This document shows positions 1 through 6,191 of a stretch of 9,235 nt of DNA, piece after piece. The notes beneath the pieces were generated by a model. It was given only the letters and a program-made list of their open reading frames with translations, was not told the origin of the DNA and did not search any database. The position numbers and the translations under genes are program-made. The DNA comes from M3007 sp046153695 (GTDB taxonomy: Bacteria; Bacteroidota; Bacteroidia; Chitinophagales; Saprospiraceae). Location: assembly GCA_046153695.1 (NCBI GenBank), contig JBJXEZ010000073.1, forward strand, positions 1 through 9,235, read 5' to 3'. The stretch's first letter is position 1, and every line of letters starts with the position of its first letter.

Positions 1-27
1 CCTTCCAGGTTTGTCAAACCTGGAAGG
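1..27. repeat. Perfect palindrome (12-bp arms, 3-nt loop)
   Basis: Bases 1-12 (ccttccaggttt) are the exact reverse complement of bases 16-27 (aaacctggaagg), with gtc as the loop, so transcription in either direction would give a stable hairpin. It begins at the first base of the window and may extend further left. Palindromes of this kind, a CCTTCCAGG- or CCTTGAAGG-like core around a short loop, are to my memory dispersed in intergenic regions of several Bacteroidota genomes as REP-like elements; that is recollection, not a search. There is no T-run directly after either arm inside the window, so it is not a textbook rho-independent terminator. It lies about 170 bp beyond the 3' end of the minus-strand epimerase gene and could still serve as a transcript end. 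Confidence 0.85.
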
Positions 28-34
28 TCTCATT

Positions 35-172
35 CCAAAAATGTCCAGTAGTGTGCTCCATGCCAACCTGCGCAAGCAACAGGCGATCATGCGCTCCGAA
101 CTGGCTCTGACTGTCACTAATCACCATAAGTGTACCACCAGTTTGCTCCAAAAGTGTACCACTTGGCTGGGT
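35..172. repeat. Three direct copies of a ~25-bp repeat, possible IS end or remnant
   Basis: Copy 1 (35-60) and copy 2 (124-150) share the pattern CCA-wAArTGT-nCCA followed by an AGTnTGCTCCA tail; the tails at 50-60 and 140-150 match at 10 of 11 bases. Copy 3 starts at 148, overlaps the end of copy 2 and repeats its first half: AAGTGTACCAC occurs exactly at 128-138 and again at 152-162, a 24-bp period. Its second half (163-172) has diverged. Several short direct repeats at an end are a hallmark of IS21-family elements, and the reverse-complement reading (GTGGTACACTTTTGGAGC) resembles such ends as I remember them, but no transposase gene or second end is present here. The 63 bp between copies 1 and 2 show nothing recognisable. 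The repeats themselves are certain; the mobile-element reading is inference. Confidence 0.6.
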
Positions 173-194
173 GCATTACAATCTTCATAAAAAC

Positions 195-1100
195 TCACAA
201 ACTCCCGAAAATCTCCGCCAACGCGCCGCCCAGTTCCGGGTACCGAAAACCAAACCCGGACTCCACGATTTTTTCCGCCGAAACGCGGTTGCTGAACAAA
301 ACGGCATCGGCCATTTCGCCGAGCGCCAGTCGTAGGGCAAACTCCGGGGCCGGCAAAAACAATGCGGGCTGGCCCATCGCCTTGGCAGCGGCTTGCACCA
401 AATCCTTGTTCCGCACGGGCTGTGGTGCCACCGCGTTGAACACCCCCTTGATTCGGGGATTTTCGGCGGCCCAAAGGAACATCCGGCACACATCGTCGCG
501 GTGTACCCACGAATACCAGGCATCGCCGTTGGCAAAATACGCGCCGATGCCGAAGCGCAATGGTCGGACGATGGCAAGCAAAGCACCACCCGATTGGTCT
601 AAAACAATGCCTAAACGCAGTACAACAGTGCGAACCCCGAATGCCTTAACCTGTTCAACTGCCCGCTCCCAGGCAATACAGGCCTGCACGAGAAAACCGT
701 TGTCCACAGGCGTATCATTTTCAGTTAGCCAACGTTCTCCGGTGTTGCCGTAATAGCCAACGGCAGATGCAGACAGGTAGGCCTCCGGTCGGTGTCCGGT
801 GCGTTTCATGGCATTGAGCAGGGTATTGGCACCCTGAACCCGGCTTTCGATGATCGTCTTTTTTCTGCCAGCTGTCCAACGTTTGTCGGCAATACCTGCC
901 CCGGCAAGGTTGATCACCAGATGGGCGCCAGCCAAGGCGGAATCATCCATTTGGCCTGACACCGGATCCCACGCAAACTGATCCGCTCCCTTTGGAAAGC
1001 GCGTGAGCAACCGGACATCGTAGCCCCCGGCCCGAAGCATAGCAGCAAGGCGGCGGCCAATAAATCCCGTACCGCCTGCGAGAAGAATAGTTCGTTTCAT
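195..1100 (-). CDS. TIGR01777/YfcH-family SDR epimerase
   Basis: This is a 301-residue NAD(P)-binding protein of the extended short-chain dehydrogenase/epimerase type. The N-terminus carries the Rossmann glycine motif GGTGFIG (residues 9-15). Residues 64-88 (NLAGAGI..RW..GRK..I..SRV) and 110-118 (SASAVGYYG) match signature blocks of the TIGR01777 family. The C-terminal part from about 255 (LALGEMADAVLFSNRV followed by GFGFRYPELGGAL) matches the DUF1731 domain that closes these proteins. Length and domain order are those of a complete family member. The substrate is not known for most of the family, so no reaction is assigned; the location is predicted cytosolic. The ATG at 1098-1100 puts the Rossmann motif right at the N-terminus, as expected. 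The gene is divergent from the phosphatase-like gene at 1174 and has no co-directional neighbour in the window. Confidence 0.93.
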   Translation of the reverse strand: MKRTILLAGGTGFIGRRLAAMLRAGGYDVRLLTRFPKGADQFAWDPVSGQMDDSALAGAHLVINLAGAGIADKRWTAGRKKTIIESRVQGANTLLNAMKRTGHRPEAYLSASAVGYYGNTGERWLTENDTPVDNGFLVQACIAWERAVEQVKAFGVRTVVLRLGIVLDQSGGALLAIVRPLRFGIGAYFANGDAWYSWVHRDDVCRMFLWAAENPRIKGVFNAVAPQPVRNKDLVQAAAKAMGQPALFLPAPEFALRLALGEMADAVLFSNRVSAEKIVESGFGFRYPELGGALAEIFGSL

Positions 1101-1173
1101 AGTGTGATGGCATGAGCGCTTTTAACCGTCGCAAGAACGCTACCTTCGCACTACAAAAAAACAAAAACCTCGT
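1101..1173. promoter_or_regulatory. Divergent intergenic region with weak promoter-like boxes
   Basis: These 73 bp separate two genes transcribed away from each other, so both promoters should lie here. On the plus strand TACCTTCGC at 1141-1149 differs by one base from the Bacteroidota -7 box TAnnTTTG, and it lies 25 bp before the ATG at 1174; no clear TTG -33 box is placed upstream. On the minus strand a TTG (complement of 1162-1164) is followed after 19 nt by TAGCGTTC (complement of 1135-1142), a partial match. No Shine-Dalgarno sequence precedes either start, which is normal for the phylum. The boxes are suggestive only. Confidence 0.35.
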
Positions 1174-1806
1174 ATGGCTCATCGAAAAAATCTCGGCACC
1201 CTCGACCGGTACCTGATTGCCCTGACTCCCGAAATCCCCGCCACGCGCCGCGCCCTGCTCGATCCGCTTGTTGAGTACATTTTGCAAAAACACCAGGCCA
1301 ACCAGGTGGCGCGGTTGGTTTTTATTTGCACACACAACTCCCGGCGCAGCCACTTCGCTCAGGTATGGGCACAGGTGGCTGTGCATCATCTTCGTATTTC
1401 GCGGGTGGAATGCTTCTCCGGCGGAACGGAAGCCACCGCATGCAACCCCCGCACCGTGGCCGCACTGGAACGGGCCGGGCTGACCGTGCTGGACAACGGA
1501 CAGGCCGGGTCCGACAACTCTAACCCGGTTTGGCAACTGGCCTATGCTGACGATGCGCCACCTGTTCTGGCATTTTCCAAGGTTTACGACCAAAAGCCCA
1601 ACCCGATATCCGACTTTGCAGCCGTGATGACCTGCTCGCAGGCTGACGCTGATTGCCCCTTTGTTGCCGGTGCCGAACGGCGTTTTGCCGTCACATATGA
1701 AGACCCCAAACTGGCCGATGGAACACCTGAAGAAGCAGCGGTCTACGATGCCCGATGCCGGCAAATTGCCTCGGAAATGCTGTACGTTTTCCAACAGATT
1801 ACTTGA
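1174..1806 (+). CDS. Arsenate reductase / low-molecular-weight protein phosphatase-like protein
   Basis: A 210-residue protein of the LMW-phosphatase fold with an N-terminal helical extension of about 45 residues. The phosphate-binding loop is CTHNSRRS (Cys52, Arg58; a CX5R signature), after a hydrophobic strand VARLVFI. Cys154 and Cys161, separated by six residues (CSQADADC-P), align with the redox pair Cys82/Cys89 of thioredoxin-coupled ArsC from Staphylococcus aureus. Asp177-Pro178 followed by GTPEE matches the general-acid segment of that enzyme. All three cysteines and the acid needed for arsenate reduction are therefore present. The His in the loop, where classical ArsC has Gly, occurs to my knowledge in Bacteroidota homologues often annotated as protein-tyrosine phosphatase. 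No arsenic transporter or ArsR regulator lies nearby, so the substrate (arsenate or phosphotyrosine) stays open. Predicted cytosolic; apparently monocistronic, as the next gene has its own promoter. Confidence 0.85.
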   Translation: MAHRKNLGTLDRYLIALTPEIPATRRALLDPLVEYILQKHQANQVARLVFICTHNSRRSHFAQVWAQVAVHHLRISRVECFSGGTEATACNPRTVAALERAGLTVLDNGQAGSDNSNPVWQLAYADDAPPVLAFSKVYDQKPNPISDFAAVMTCSQADADCPFVAGAERRFAVTYEDPKLADGTPEEAAVYDARCRQIASEMLYVFQQIT

Positions 1807-1826
1807 GAACAAAGGAGTGGACATGA

Positions 1827-1857
1827 TTGGAATTAGTAAGGCGACACTGTACTTTTG
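1827..1857 (+). promoter_or_regulatory. Bacteroidota-type promoter of the metalloprotease gene
   Basis: TTG at 1827-1829 and TACTTTTG at 1850-1857 are separated by 20 nt, close to the known Bacteroidota housekeeping sigma consensus TTG-N19-TAnnTTTG, and the -7 box is a full match. Transcription should start a few bases after 1860, giving a leader of about 20-25 nt before the ATG at 1888. This argues that the upstream in-frame TTG at 1855, which lies within the -7 box, is not the start codon. Confidence 0.65.
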
Positions 1858-1887
1858 TCTCCTCAACCATTCTTAATCCAACCCTCC

Positions 1888-3990
1888 ATGCTACGCTTCC
1901 TTACTCATGCCTTACTTTTATTAGCGCTGGCGCTCAGCCCGCTTTCGCTCACAGCCCAACTGTACGAGCTCCCCTTCAACGAAATCATCCAACAATCCGG
2001 CATCGTGGCCGAGGGACGGGTCATCGAGCAACAAAGCCTGTGGGACCGCTCCGGCTCCCATATTTACACGTTGAACACCGTAGAAATAACGTCGGTGTAC
2101 AAGGGAGCGGCAGTGGCTCAGCCCCTGCTGTTGGTCGTCACCTCTGGCGGCGTAGTGGCCGACAGAATGGAAACTGTATCCGAAATGGTGCAGTACGCCG
2201 TGGGCGATGTCGGCCTGTTTTGCCTCGTGCCTGCCAACCGCGACCTGCCCGTGGCGGTACCTGTTTGGGAAAATTACGGCTCCCCGCACGGCTACTTCCG
2301 CTACGACTTCGATGCCAACACCGTGGGGCATCCGTTTCACGGAACTTCGGGCATCCAAAATTTTCGAAAAAACGTGCAGGACGCGGCAGGCGAATTGGTC
2401 GAGCATCTACCCGCGATCGTACCGTTGCCAAACGGGCGAATGGCACCCGTGGTGTCGTCGTTCTCGCCCACCACTATCTCGGCAGGCACGGGCAGCATGC
2501 TCACTATTTCGGGTACGGGCTTCGGCAGCGGGCCAGGCCATGTGCGATTTATCGACTCCAACACCGGTTCTGCTTTTTCCGTTGATACCAGCGATATCGC
2601 GACCTGGACGGATACTGAAATCGAAGTGCTGGTACCGTCCACGATTAAAACGGCAAGCCGATGCGCAGGTACCGGGGTGGTCACGGTAGTGGATCAAAGC
2701 GGTGTCAGCGGCACCAGCGCAACTAACCTGACTGTCCAGTACGGGCATACCAATATCGTTTCAGGTGGGGTAAAATACGGTGCCAACCTAGTGGAAGACA
2801 ACGGCAACGGCGGCCTCACCTTCACGCTCAGTACCAGCATTTGCAGCAGTTCATTTCAGGACGCTGTAAACGCCGTCGGGCGTGCCCTGCGGGTGTGGCG
2901 ATGTGCCACGGGGGTGAACTGGCCCTTGTCCACCAGCACATCGGGAATCAACGCCCCGGCCAGCGACGGCACCAATATCATCACCTTCGACGTCGGCTCA
3001 CCGCTCGGCGGCGGCACGCTGGGTGTTGCTCACAGTTATTTCAGCGGCTGCTTCAGCGGCCCCGACCTGTACTGGTACCTGACGGAAGTAGACCTCAATC
3101 TCCGACAAACCGGTGTCACCTGGTACTATTGCGACAACCCCGCCAACATCCCAGGCGGCAGTTTCGATTTCCAGTCGGTCGCTTTTCACGAACTGGGCCA
3201 CGGGCATCAATTGACGCACATCGTGGATGCTAGTGCTGTCATGCACCGCTCCATTAGCGCTGGCCAGATAAAGCGCACGCTCAACTCGAACGAACAAGCC
3301 GGCGCCGATTACATTTTCAACCTGCCAGCCCACCCATGCGGCCCCGATCCGATGGATCCGTTGGGCAGCCCAGCCTGCCTTGGCCTCACCCCGCCCGGAG
3401 CCTGCAACGCTGCAGGCACCTGCACCTTGTCGCTCCCCGTGGAACTCACCGGTTATTCGGGCAAGGCCAAACGAGACGGTATCCTCCTGGAATGGGCCAC
3501 GGCCACCGAACGCAACAACGATTTTTTTACACTGGAGCGCTCTGCTGATGCATTGGCCTTCGAGCCGCTGGCGAAAATACCCGGCGCTGGCACCGCTGTA
3601 CAACCAGCGCAGTATCTTTTTTTGGACAAAAACCCACTGCCCGGCCTGAACTACTACCGCCTTCGGCAAACTGACTTCGACGGCAGCGTAGCCCTGCTCG
3701 GAATGGTAGTTGTGCCATTTGGCAACACGTTCGATGGCTTGCGTGTACACCCAAACCCCGTGCAAGGCCCCAACCTGTTTGTGGAACTTGCCAAGGCCGG
3801 ACTGCCGGACGAGCCGCTCGACCTGATCCTGACCGACTTGCATGGACGGGTCGTGCGGCAGGAGCGGATGTCAGACGTAACGACAGCAACTGCGCTCCCT
3901 GTTGCCGACCTGCCTGCGGGTACCTACCTGCTCCGTGTTTGCCCGCAGGGCGGAGGCAGATGCGCAGGGCCGGTGCTGGTCGTGCGGTGA
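1888..3990 (+). CDS. Secreted zincin metalloprotease with IPT/TIG domain and type IX sorting domain
   Basis: A 700-residue exported protease. Residues 1-23 form a Sec signal peptide (MLRF then a Leu/Ala-rich core, likely cut after LTA before Gln24). Residues 24-185 are an uncharacterised N-terminal domain (VAEGRVIEQQSLWD...EITSVYKG) of a type I associate with Bacteroidota secreted proteases. Residues ~186-285 look like an IPT/TIG beta-sandwich (VSSFSPTTISAGTGSMLTISGTGFG). The catalytic domain follows, with the zinc motif HELGHGHQLTH (His434, Glu435, His438, His444) and a plausible Met-turn at Met452 (AVMHR), as in metzincins/matrixins. A cysteine-bearing linker (484-515) leads to a fibronectin-like module starting LPVELTGYSG and continuing LLEWATATERNNDFFTLERS. 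The final ~80 residues are a type A sorting domain (HPNP at 621-624, LPAGTYLLRV at 675-684). The protein is therefore predicted to cross the outer membrane by type IX secretion and act outside the cell. ATG 1888 is preferred because it starts the signal peptide and follows the promoter. Confidence 0.9.
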   Translation: MLRFLTHALLLLALALSPLSLTAQLYELPFNEIIQQSGIVAEGRVIEQQSLWDRSGSHIYTLNTVEITSVYKGAAVAQPLLLVVTSGGVVADRMETVSEMVQYAVGDVGLFCLVPANRDLPVAVPVWENYGSPHGYFRYDFDANTVGHPFHGTSGIQNFRKNVQDAAGELVEHLPAIVPLPNGRMAPVVSSFSPTTISAGTGSMLTISGTGFGSGPGHVRFIDSNTGSAFSVDTSDIATWTDTEIEVLVPSTIKTASRCAGTGVVTVVDQSGVSGTSATNLTVQYGHTNIVSGGVKYGANLVEDNGNGGLTFTLSTSICSSSFQDAVNAVGRALRVWRCATGVNWPLSTSTSGINAPASDGTNIITFDVGSPLGGGTLGVAHSYFSGCFSGPDLYWYLTEVDLNLRQTGVTWYYCDNPANIPGGSFDFQSVAFHELGHGHQLTHIVDASAVMHRSISAGQIKRTLNSNEQAGADYIFNLPAHPCGPDPMDPLGSPACLGLTPPGACNAAGTCTLSLPVELTGYSGKAKRDGILLEWATATERNNDFFTLERSADALAFEPLAKIPGAGTAVQPAQYLFLDKNPLPGLNYYRLRQTDFDGSVALLGMVVVPFGNTFDGLRVHPNPVQGPNLFVELAKAGLPDEPLDLILTDLHGRVVRQERMSDVTTATALPVADLPAGTYLLRVCPQGGGRCAGPVLVVR

Positions 3991-4000
3991 TGTGTCGCTC

Positions 4001-4037
4001 AAAGTAGGCTCGAACCCAAATTTTACGCCTACTTTTG
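4001..4037 (+). promoter_or_regulatory. rluD promoter box inside a 9-bp inverted repeat
   Basis: TACTTTTG at 4030-4037 fully matches the Bacteroidota -7 consensus TAnnTTTG and lies 22 bp before the rluD ATG, so the leader would be very short. No TTG is seen 19-20 nt upstream. AAAGTAGGC (4001-4009) is the exact reverse complement of GCCTACTTT (4027-4035), with a 17-nt spacer, so the right arm covers most of the -7 box. The palindrome could be an operator, or a hairpin ending the protease transcript that stops at 3990; the long loop and short T-run make it a poor rho-independent terminator. The arms and the box are seen; the roles are inference. Confidence 0.5.
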
Positions 4038-4059
4038 CGCGGCAATTCGACCTACGAGC

Positions 4060-5211
4060 ATGAGCCAAGATCAAGAACACAAAGACCGTTTGCCGGAAAT
4101 ACAAACACAGATGCTGCCCGAAGCGGAACTCGACAACGGAACGGCTCAGGTCGCCGCCGATGTGGATGAGACCAAGGAGGGTAGTGATGACCTGTACGAA
4201 CAGCAGGAATTTGTGGCTGACCCCAAGCAATCGCTCATCCGGCTCGACAGGTTCATCATGGACCGTCTTAGCCACCGCTCCCGCAGCAAGGTGCAAAATG
4301 CTATCCGCGCCGGAACGGTAAAGGTGGACAACACGGAGGTAAAGCCCAACTACAAGGTGAAACCCGGCAACCTCATCAGCATTGTTTTGCCCAAAAATAT
4401 AGACGATGTGCGGGGGGCAGACGCGCAAGACATTCCGCTTGAGGTCGTGTACGAGGACCCCGATGTGATGATCGTCAACAAGCCCTACAACATGGCCGTA
4501 CATCCCGGAGTGGGCATACCAAACGGTACTTTGGTGAATGCCGTAGCCTGGCATTTGCGCGAGCAAGCCGATGACTTGCCAATCAAAGAGGGCAATGAGG
4601 CCGACCGCGCAGGTATCGTCCATCGGATAGACAAAGACACGACCGGCCTCATGGTGGTAGCCAAAAACGAGTTTTCGATGGTGCACCTCGCCAACCAGTT
4701 TTTCCAGCACAGCATCGAACGCAAATACTGGGCCCTGGTTTGGGGTGACCTGCCCAACGACTCCGGCACCGTTATCGGCAATATCGGCCGCAATCCCAAC
4801 GACCGCAAAGTGTTCATGGTTTTTCCGGAGGCCGACAACGGCAAATACGCTGTCACCCACTGGCGGGTTTTGGAGCGTTTTTACTACGTCACCCTGGTCG
4901 AGTGTCAGCTGGAAACGGGCCGAACCCACCAAATTCGCGTACACATGAAGTATATCGGGCACACCCTTTTCGGAGACCCCCGTTATGGCGGCAACCAAAT
5001 CCTGAAAGGCACGCTGTATTCCAAGTACCGGCAGTTTGTGGAAAACCAGATCGCCATGCTGCCTCGACAGGCACTGCACGCCAAAGTGCTCGGCTTTACG
5101 CATCCACGCACAGGCGAGCACATCCGGTTCGAGTCCGACCTGCCGCGCGATATGCAGCTCGTGATTGAAAAATGGCGCGAATATGTACACACGCGCAAGG
5201 AAAACCTGTGA
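4060..5211 (+). CDS. rluD: RluD/RluA-family 23S rRNA pseudouridine synthase
   Basis: A 383-residue enzyme expected to convert specific uridines of large-subunit rRNA to pseudouridine in the cytosol. An acidic, probably disordered N-terminal stretch (1-55) precedes an S4 RNA-binding domain (~59-110, IRLDRFIMDRL...SRSKVQNAIRAGTVKVDN). The catalytic domain follows: DVMIVNKPYNMAVHPG (135-150), the signature GIVHRIDKDTTGLMVVAKN with catalytic Asp191 (equivalent to Asp139 of E. coli RluD), ETGRTHQIRVHM (285-296) and the closing segment RQALHAKVLGFTHP (336-349). The presence of S4 and the HRxDKDTTG form favour RluD (helix 69 of 23S rRNA) over RluA, though exact sites cannot be read from sequence. 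The acidic tail lengthens it beyond the E. coli protein. It is the first gene of a co-directional run, and its stop overlaps a possible GTG start of the next gene. Confidence 0.94.
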   Translation: MSQDQEHKDRLPEIQTQMLPEAELDNGTAQVAADVDETKEGSDDLYEQQEFVADPKQSLIRLDRFIMDRLSHRSRSKVQNAIRAGTVKVDNTEVKPNYKVKPGNLISIVLPKNIDDVRGADAQDIPLEVVYEDPDVMIVNKPYNMAVHPGVGIPNGTLVNAVAWHLREQADDLPIKEGNEADRAGIVHRIDKDTTGLMVVAKNEFSMVHLANQFFQHSIERKYWALVWGDLPNDSGTVIGNIGRNPNDRKVFMVFPEADNGKYAVTHWRVLERFYYVTLVECQLETGRTHQIRVHMKYIGHTLFGDPRYGGNQILKGTLYSKYRQFVENQIAMLPRQALHAKVLGFTHPRTGEHIRFESDLPRDMQLVIEKWREYVHTRKENL

Positions 5212-5219
5212 CCGACATC

Positions 5220-6149
5220 ATGCAAGAAGCTCATCCCGTCATAAAAGGCCCAGAAGGAGAGGACCTGTTTACGCCTAAGTTGATCGTGTTCATCGTCAAC
5301 CCCAAAGCAGGCACCAACCTGCAACGCAACATCCAGCAAAGCGTCGAAAAGCACCTCGACCACCGCTTGTTCACGTACGGAATCTGGTACACCGAACACG
5401 CTGGCCACGCCGCCGAACTGGCTCAAAAAGCCCGCGATGAAGGTTACGAAATCGTAGTAGCCGTGGGCGGTGACGGCTCCATCAACGAAGTAGCCTCCGT
5501 GCTGCTACACACCGATACTGTGCTCGGGATCATCCCCGCCGGCTCTGGCAACGGACTGGCCATGCACCTCGGCTACGGGCGCGACATGGACAAGGCTGTG
5601 CGCAAACTGAACACTGCCCGCCCCCAAACTATTGACTGCGGCAAGCTCAACGGGCGGCCTTTTGTCAACCTCGCTGGCATCGGATTCGACGGTTTTGTGG
5701 CCAAACAGATGAAAGGCAGCAACTGGCGTGGCTTTTTACCCTATTTCCTCCACTCCGTGAAAGCAGGCCTTACGTTCGACCCGCACAATTGTACCATCGA
5801 GGCCGACGGCCGGGCGATTACCGAACGGTGCTTCGTCGTCACAGTCGCTAATGGCCCCATGTACGGCTATAATTTCCAGATTGCCCCCGATGCCCGGCTC
5901 GACGACGGCCTGTTCTCTATCGTGATTTTTCGCGACGTGCCCCGCTGGCAGTACTTCGCCGCATTACCCGCCAGCCTCAACGGCAAGCTATATGAAGCGG
6001 GGTTTGTGGAACATTTCACCGCCAGCCGCGTGAAAATTTCCTGCAACGACCGCATCTATGTACATGTGGACGGTGAAAGCATCGAAACTGATGGTGACCT
6101 GGAATTTGAAATCATCCCCAAAGCACTCCAGGTCCTCGTCCCCACATAA
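5220..6149 (+). CDS. Diacylglycerol/lipid kinase family protein (YegS/DagK-like)
   Basis: A 309-residue member of the DAGK catalytic-domain family, whose members phosphorylate diacylglycerol or related lipids using ATP at the inner face of the cytoplasmic membrane. Visible motifs are VNPKAG (27-31 region), the nucleotide-binding GGDGSINEV (83-91), IPAGSGNGLA (105-114), GIGFDG (153-158), NGPMYGYNFQIAPDARLDDG (211-230), and the C-terminal HVDGE (282-286). GGDGS replaces the commoner GGDGT, a conservative change. No transmembrane segment is apparent. The start is uncertain: ATG 5220 lies 8 bases after the rluD stop; GTG 5208 in the same frame would add four residues and overlap that stop as GTGA; an in-frame ATG at 5172 would add 16 residues but overlap rluD by 40 bp. 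I prefer 5220. Close coupling to rluD suggests co-translation. The lipid substrate is not determinable here. Confidence 0.92.
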   Translation: MQEAHPVIKGPEGEDLFTPKLIVFIVNPKAGTNLQRNIQQSVEKHLDHRLFTYGIWYTEHAGHAAELAQKARDEGYEIVVAVGGDGSINEVASVLLHTDTVLGIIPAGSGNGLAMHLGYGRDMDKAVRKLNTARPQTIDCGKLNGRPFVNLAGIGFDGFVAKQMKGSNWRGFLPYFLHSVKAGLTFDPHNCTIEADGRAITERCFVVTVANGPMYGYNFQIAPDARLDDGLFSIVIFRDVPRWQYFAALPASLNGKLYEAGFVEHFTASRVKISCNDRIYVHVDGESIETDGDLEFEIIPKALQVLVPT

Positions 6150-6171
6150 TTTTAGGAACATTCCCCTAAAA
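6150..6171. repeat. Short inverted repeat between lipid kinase and SUI1 genes
   Basis: TTTTAGG (6150-6156) and CCTAAAA (6165-6171) are exact reverse complements around an 8-nt loop, directly after the kinase stop codon and 20 bp before the next ATG. The 7-bp stem is weak, with only two G-C pairs. It might partly attenuate transcription or mark an mRNA processing point inside the operon. The intergenic gap is only 42 bp, and I see no convincing new promoter in it. Confidence 0.4.
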
Positions 6172-6191
6172 GCGCACTGGCATATTTATTT

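Noticed and set aside
14..127. 37-codon minus-strand ORF across the repeat region and palindrome
   Set aside because: Its end lies within the palindrome and it has no recognisable motif; most likely chance.
41..190. 49-codon plus-strand ORF starting at ATG 41
   Set aside because: It runs straight through the direct repeats, so its CTT-containing repeats come from DNA repetition; no family resemblance.
943..1866. 307-codon minus-strand frame opposite the phosphatase-like gene
   Set aside because: It overlaps the start of the epimerase gene and the whole ArsC-like gene, and its translation looks like no protein family.
1823..1876. 17-codon ORF with AGGAG five bases before its ATG, upstream of the protease gene
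   Set aside because: It spans the predicted promoter -7 box, so it would be largely upstream of the transcript start and cannot act as a leader peptide for the protease; the AGGAG match is probably fortuitous.
2998..3843. 281-codon minus-strand frame opposite the protease C-terminal half
   Set aside because: Antisense to the zinc site, fibronectin-like module and type IX sorting domain, all of which are convincing on the plus strand.
3871..5190. 439-codon open frame on the minus strand opposite rluD
   Set aside because: It lies antisense to a clear RluD-family gene with all motifs and shows no recognisable domain of its own; a codon-bias shadow in GC-rich sequence.
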